Assembly: GCA_003290165.1 (NCBI GenBank)
Contig: QNQO01000545.1
Span: 1-64,000, forward strand
DNA: 64,000 nucleotides
Direction: 5' to 3'
Source: Berberis thunbergii
Lineage: Eukaryota > Streptophyta > Magnoliopsida > Ranunculales > Berberidaceae
The position numbers and the translations under genes are program-made. Below are positions 63,301 through 64,000 of this stretch, one piece after another (positions within the stretch are counted from its first letter, which is position 1; the number at the start of each line of letters is the position of its first letter). Below the pieces are notes generated by a model. That model saw only the letters and a list, made by a program, of their open reading frames with translations, was not told the origin of the DNA and did no database searches.

Positions 63301-64000
63301 TATATATATATGTATATCGATTTTTTTAGATATATCTAATATTAATGAGTTGACTTGTTGCCATGTGTCAGTCAGCTGTTGACCTATAAATTGGGTATTA
63401 TCCCCTAATATTGAGTTATATCTTATCTTGATAAAATTTAAAACAATTCATCAATTTTTATTTGATGAATTTTCAGGAGGATATATCCTACAATATATCT
63501 TATGAGACCAAATAGAAAATAAAATATCAACGGATAGAGATAGTTTAAACCATGCTTGAGACAACATTCTATTTGTTTGGGGGCAGGGGTTTTATCAAAA
63601 TTCGTACTTCTTTTGAAAATATTTTTCGCAAAAAAAAAGAAGGTAAATATGAATGATGAGAATAAATTACTTGATTCAATACCTTCAGGTAAGGAGATGT
63701 TGGAATTTTATTACTAAACATTGCAGTTAGTTTCAGGAACAAACACTTTATACATAATGGCCACATATATAGCATGGAATATAAGCAACTTCTTGAGAAT
63801 CTAGAGGAATAATAGTGGAGATTTTAACCTTGTGAGCAAGGATTGTGATTTCGTGAAATTATACGAAATTTTGCCAAAATTTTCGTTTTTTTGAAATTAC
63901 GAAAAGAAAAAGGCCGAAAGAAAAATTACATTTTGATAAATTTTAGAGTTTTTTTTGTAAAAATACAAAACTAGCTACTAAAATTTACATTGTTTTGAAA
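63301..64000. other. No gene recognised
   Basis: AT-rich. A (TA)n run is at 63,300-63,312, and weak repeats of GAAATT/AATTTC lie near 63,850-63,900. The window ends without another feature. Confidence 0.4.

Overview
The window looks like a gene-poor, transposon-dominated stretch of an angiosperm nuclear genome, probably a eudicot. It is AT-rich. Every protein-coding similarity is to plant gene families, and the gene pieces are split by GT-AG introns. I found no intact host gene. What is present is a set of nested transposons, several carrying broken pieces of host genes with introns kept ('Pack' elements). All family assignments come from reading translations by eye; no database was searched.

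Left part (1-14.4 kb). A CACTA-type element at 1833-12899 has CACTACACCAAAA ends, a CCA/CCA target duplication and arrays of ACGGTTTTAAACCGTGG-type repeats. Inside it, on the + strand, are exons from clathrin heavy chain, ADA2, an ESD4-like SUMO protease, an OPR-type oxidoreductase, an acyl-protein thioesterase-like hydrolase, an endonuclease/exonuclease/phosphatase-like protein, 4-hydroxy-tetrahydrodipicolinate reductase and an ORANGE-like protein, plus several exons I cannot name. This element appears to sit inside a second, reverse-oriented member of the same family whose end is at 14267. On the - strand that one carries pieces of a V-ATPase subunit a gene, an NADP-malic enzyme and a FIZZY-RELATED/CCS52 gene. 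A third end of the family lies at 14268-14408.

Middle part (15.4-27.1 kb). LINE remnants and a tRNA-like SINE lead into a decayed L1-type LINE (16.8-27.1 kb). The LINE is interrupted by a small hAT-like element (19419-20684) and a 3.5-kb hAT element (22564-26065, perfect 8-bp target duplication) with a frameshifted transposase.

Nest (27.2-45.7 kb). A hAT-type element of 18.5 kb (27226-45729) contains a Mutator-like inverted-repeat element with a COBRA exon. A 12-kb Mutator-like element with ~1-kb terminal inverted repeats (29465-41485) is inserted in its right arm. That in turn holds a CACTA element (30891-38945, CTC/CTC) carrying REV1 and NDB-type NAD(P)H dehydrogenase fragments, which itself received an RTE-clade LINE (32123-33342, 10-bp target duplication). 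A separate L1 3' half with RNase H lies at 42.7-45.1 kb.

Right part (45.7-64 kb). It holds a small CACTA element with an OSCA/CSC1 channel fragment (47087-49208), a foldback MITE, a near-perfect 42-bp-arm hairpin, LINE tails, a 1.15-kb hAT element (51203-52353), an unpaired CACTA end (56154), an internally deleted L1 and a 4.7-kb non-autonomous CACTA element (57930-62594) with a TTCTTTGATC-type satellite core. The elements do not form a pathway. The common theme is repeated DNA-level capture of host exons by CACTA and Mutator-like elements, followed by insertion of elements into elements.
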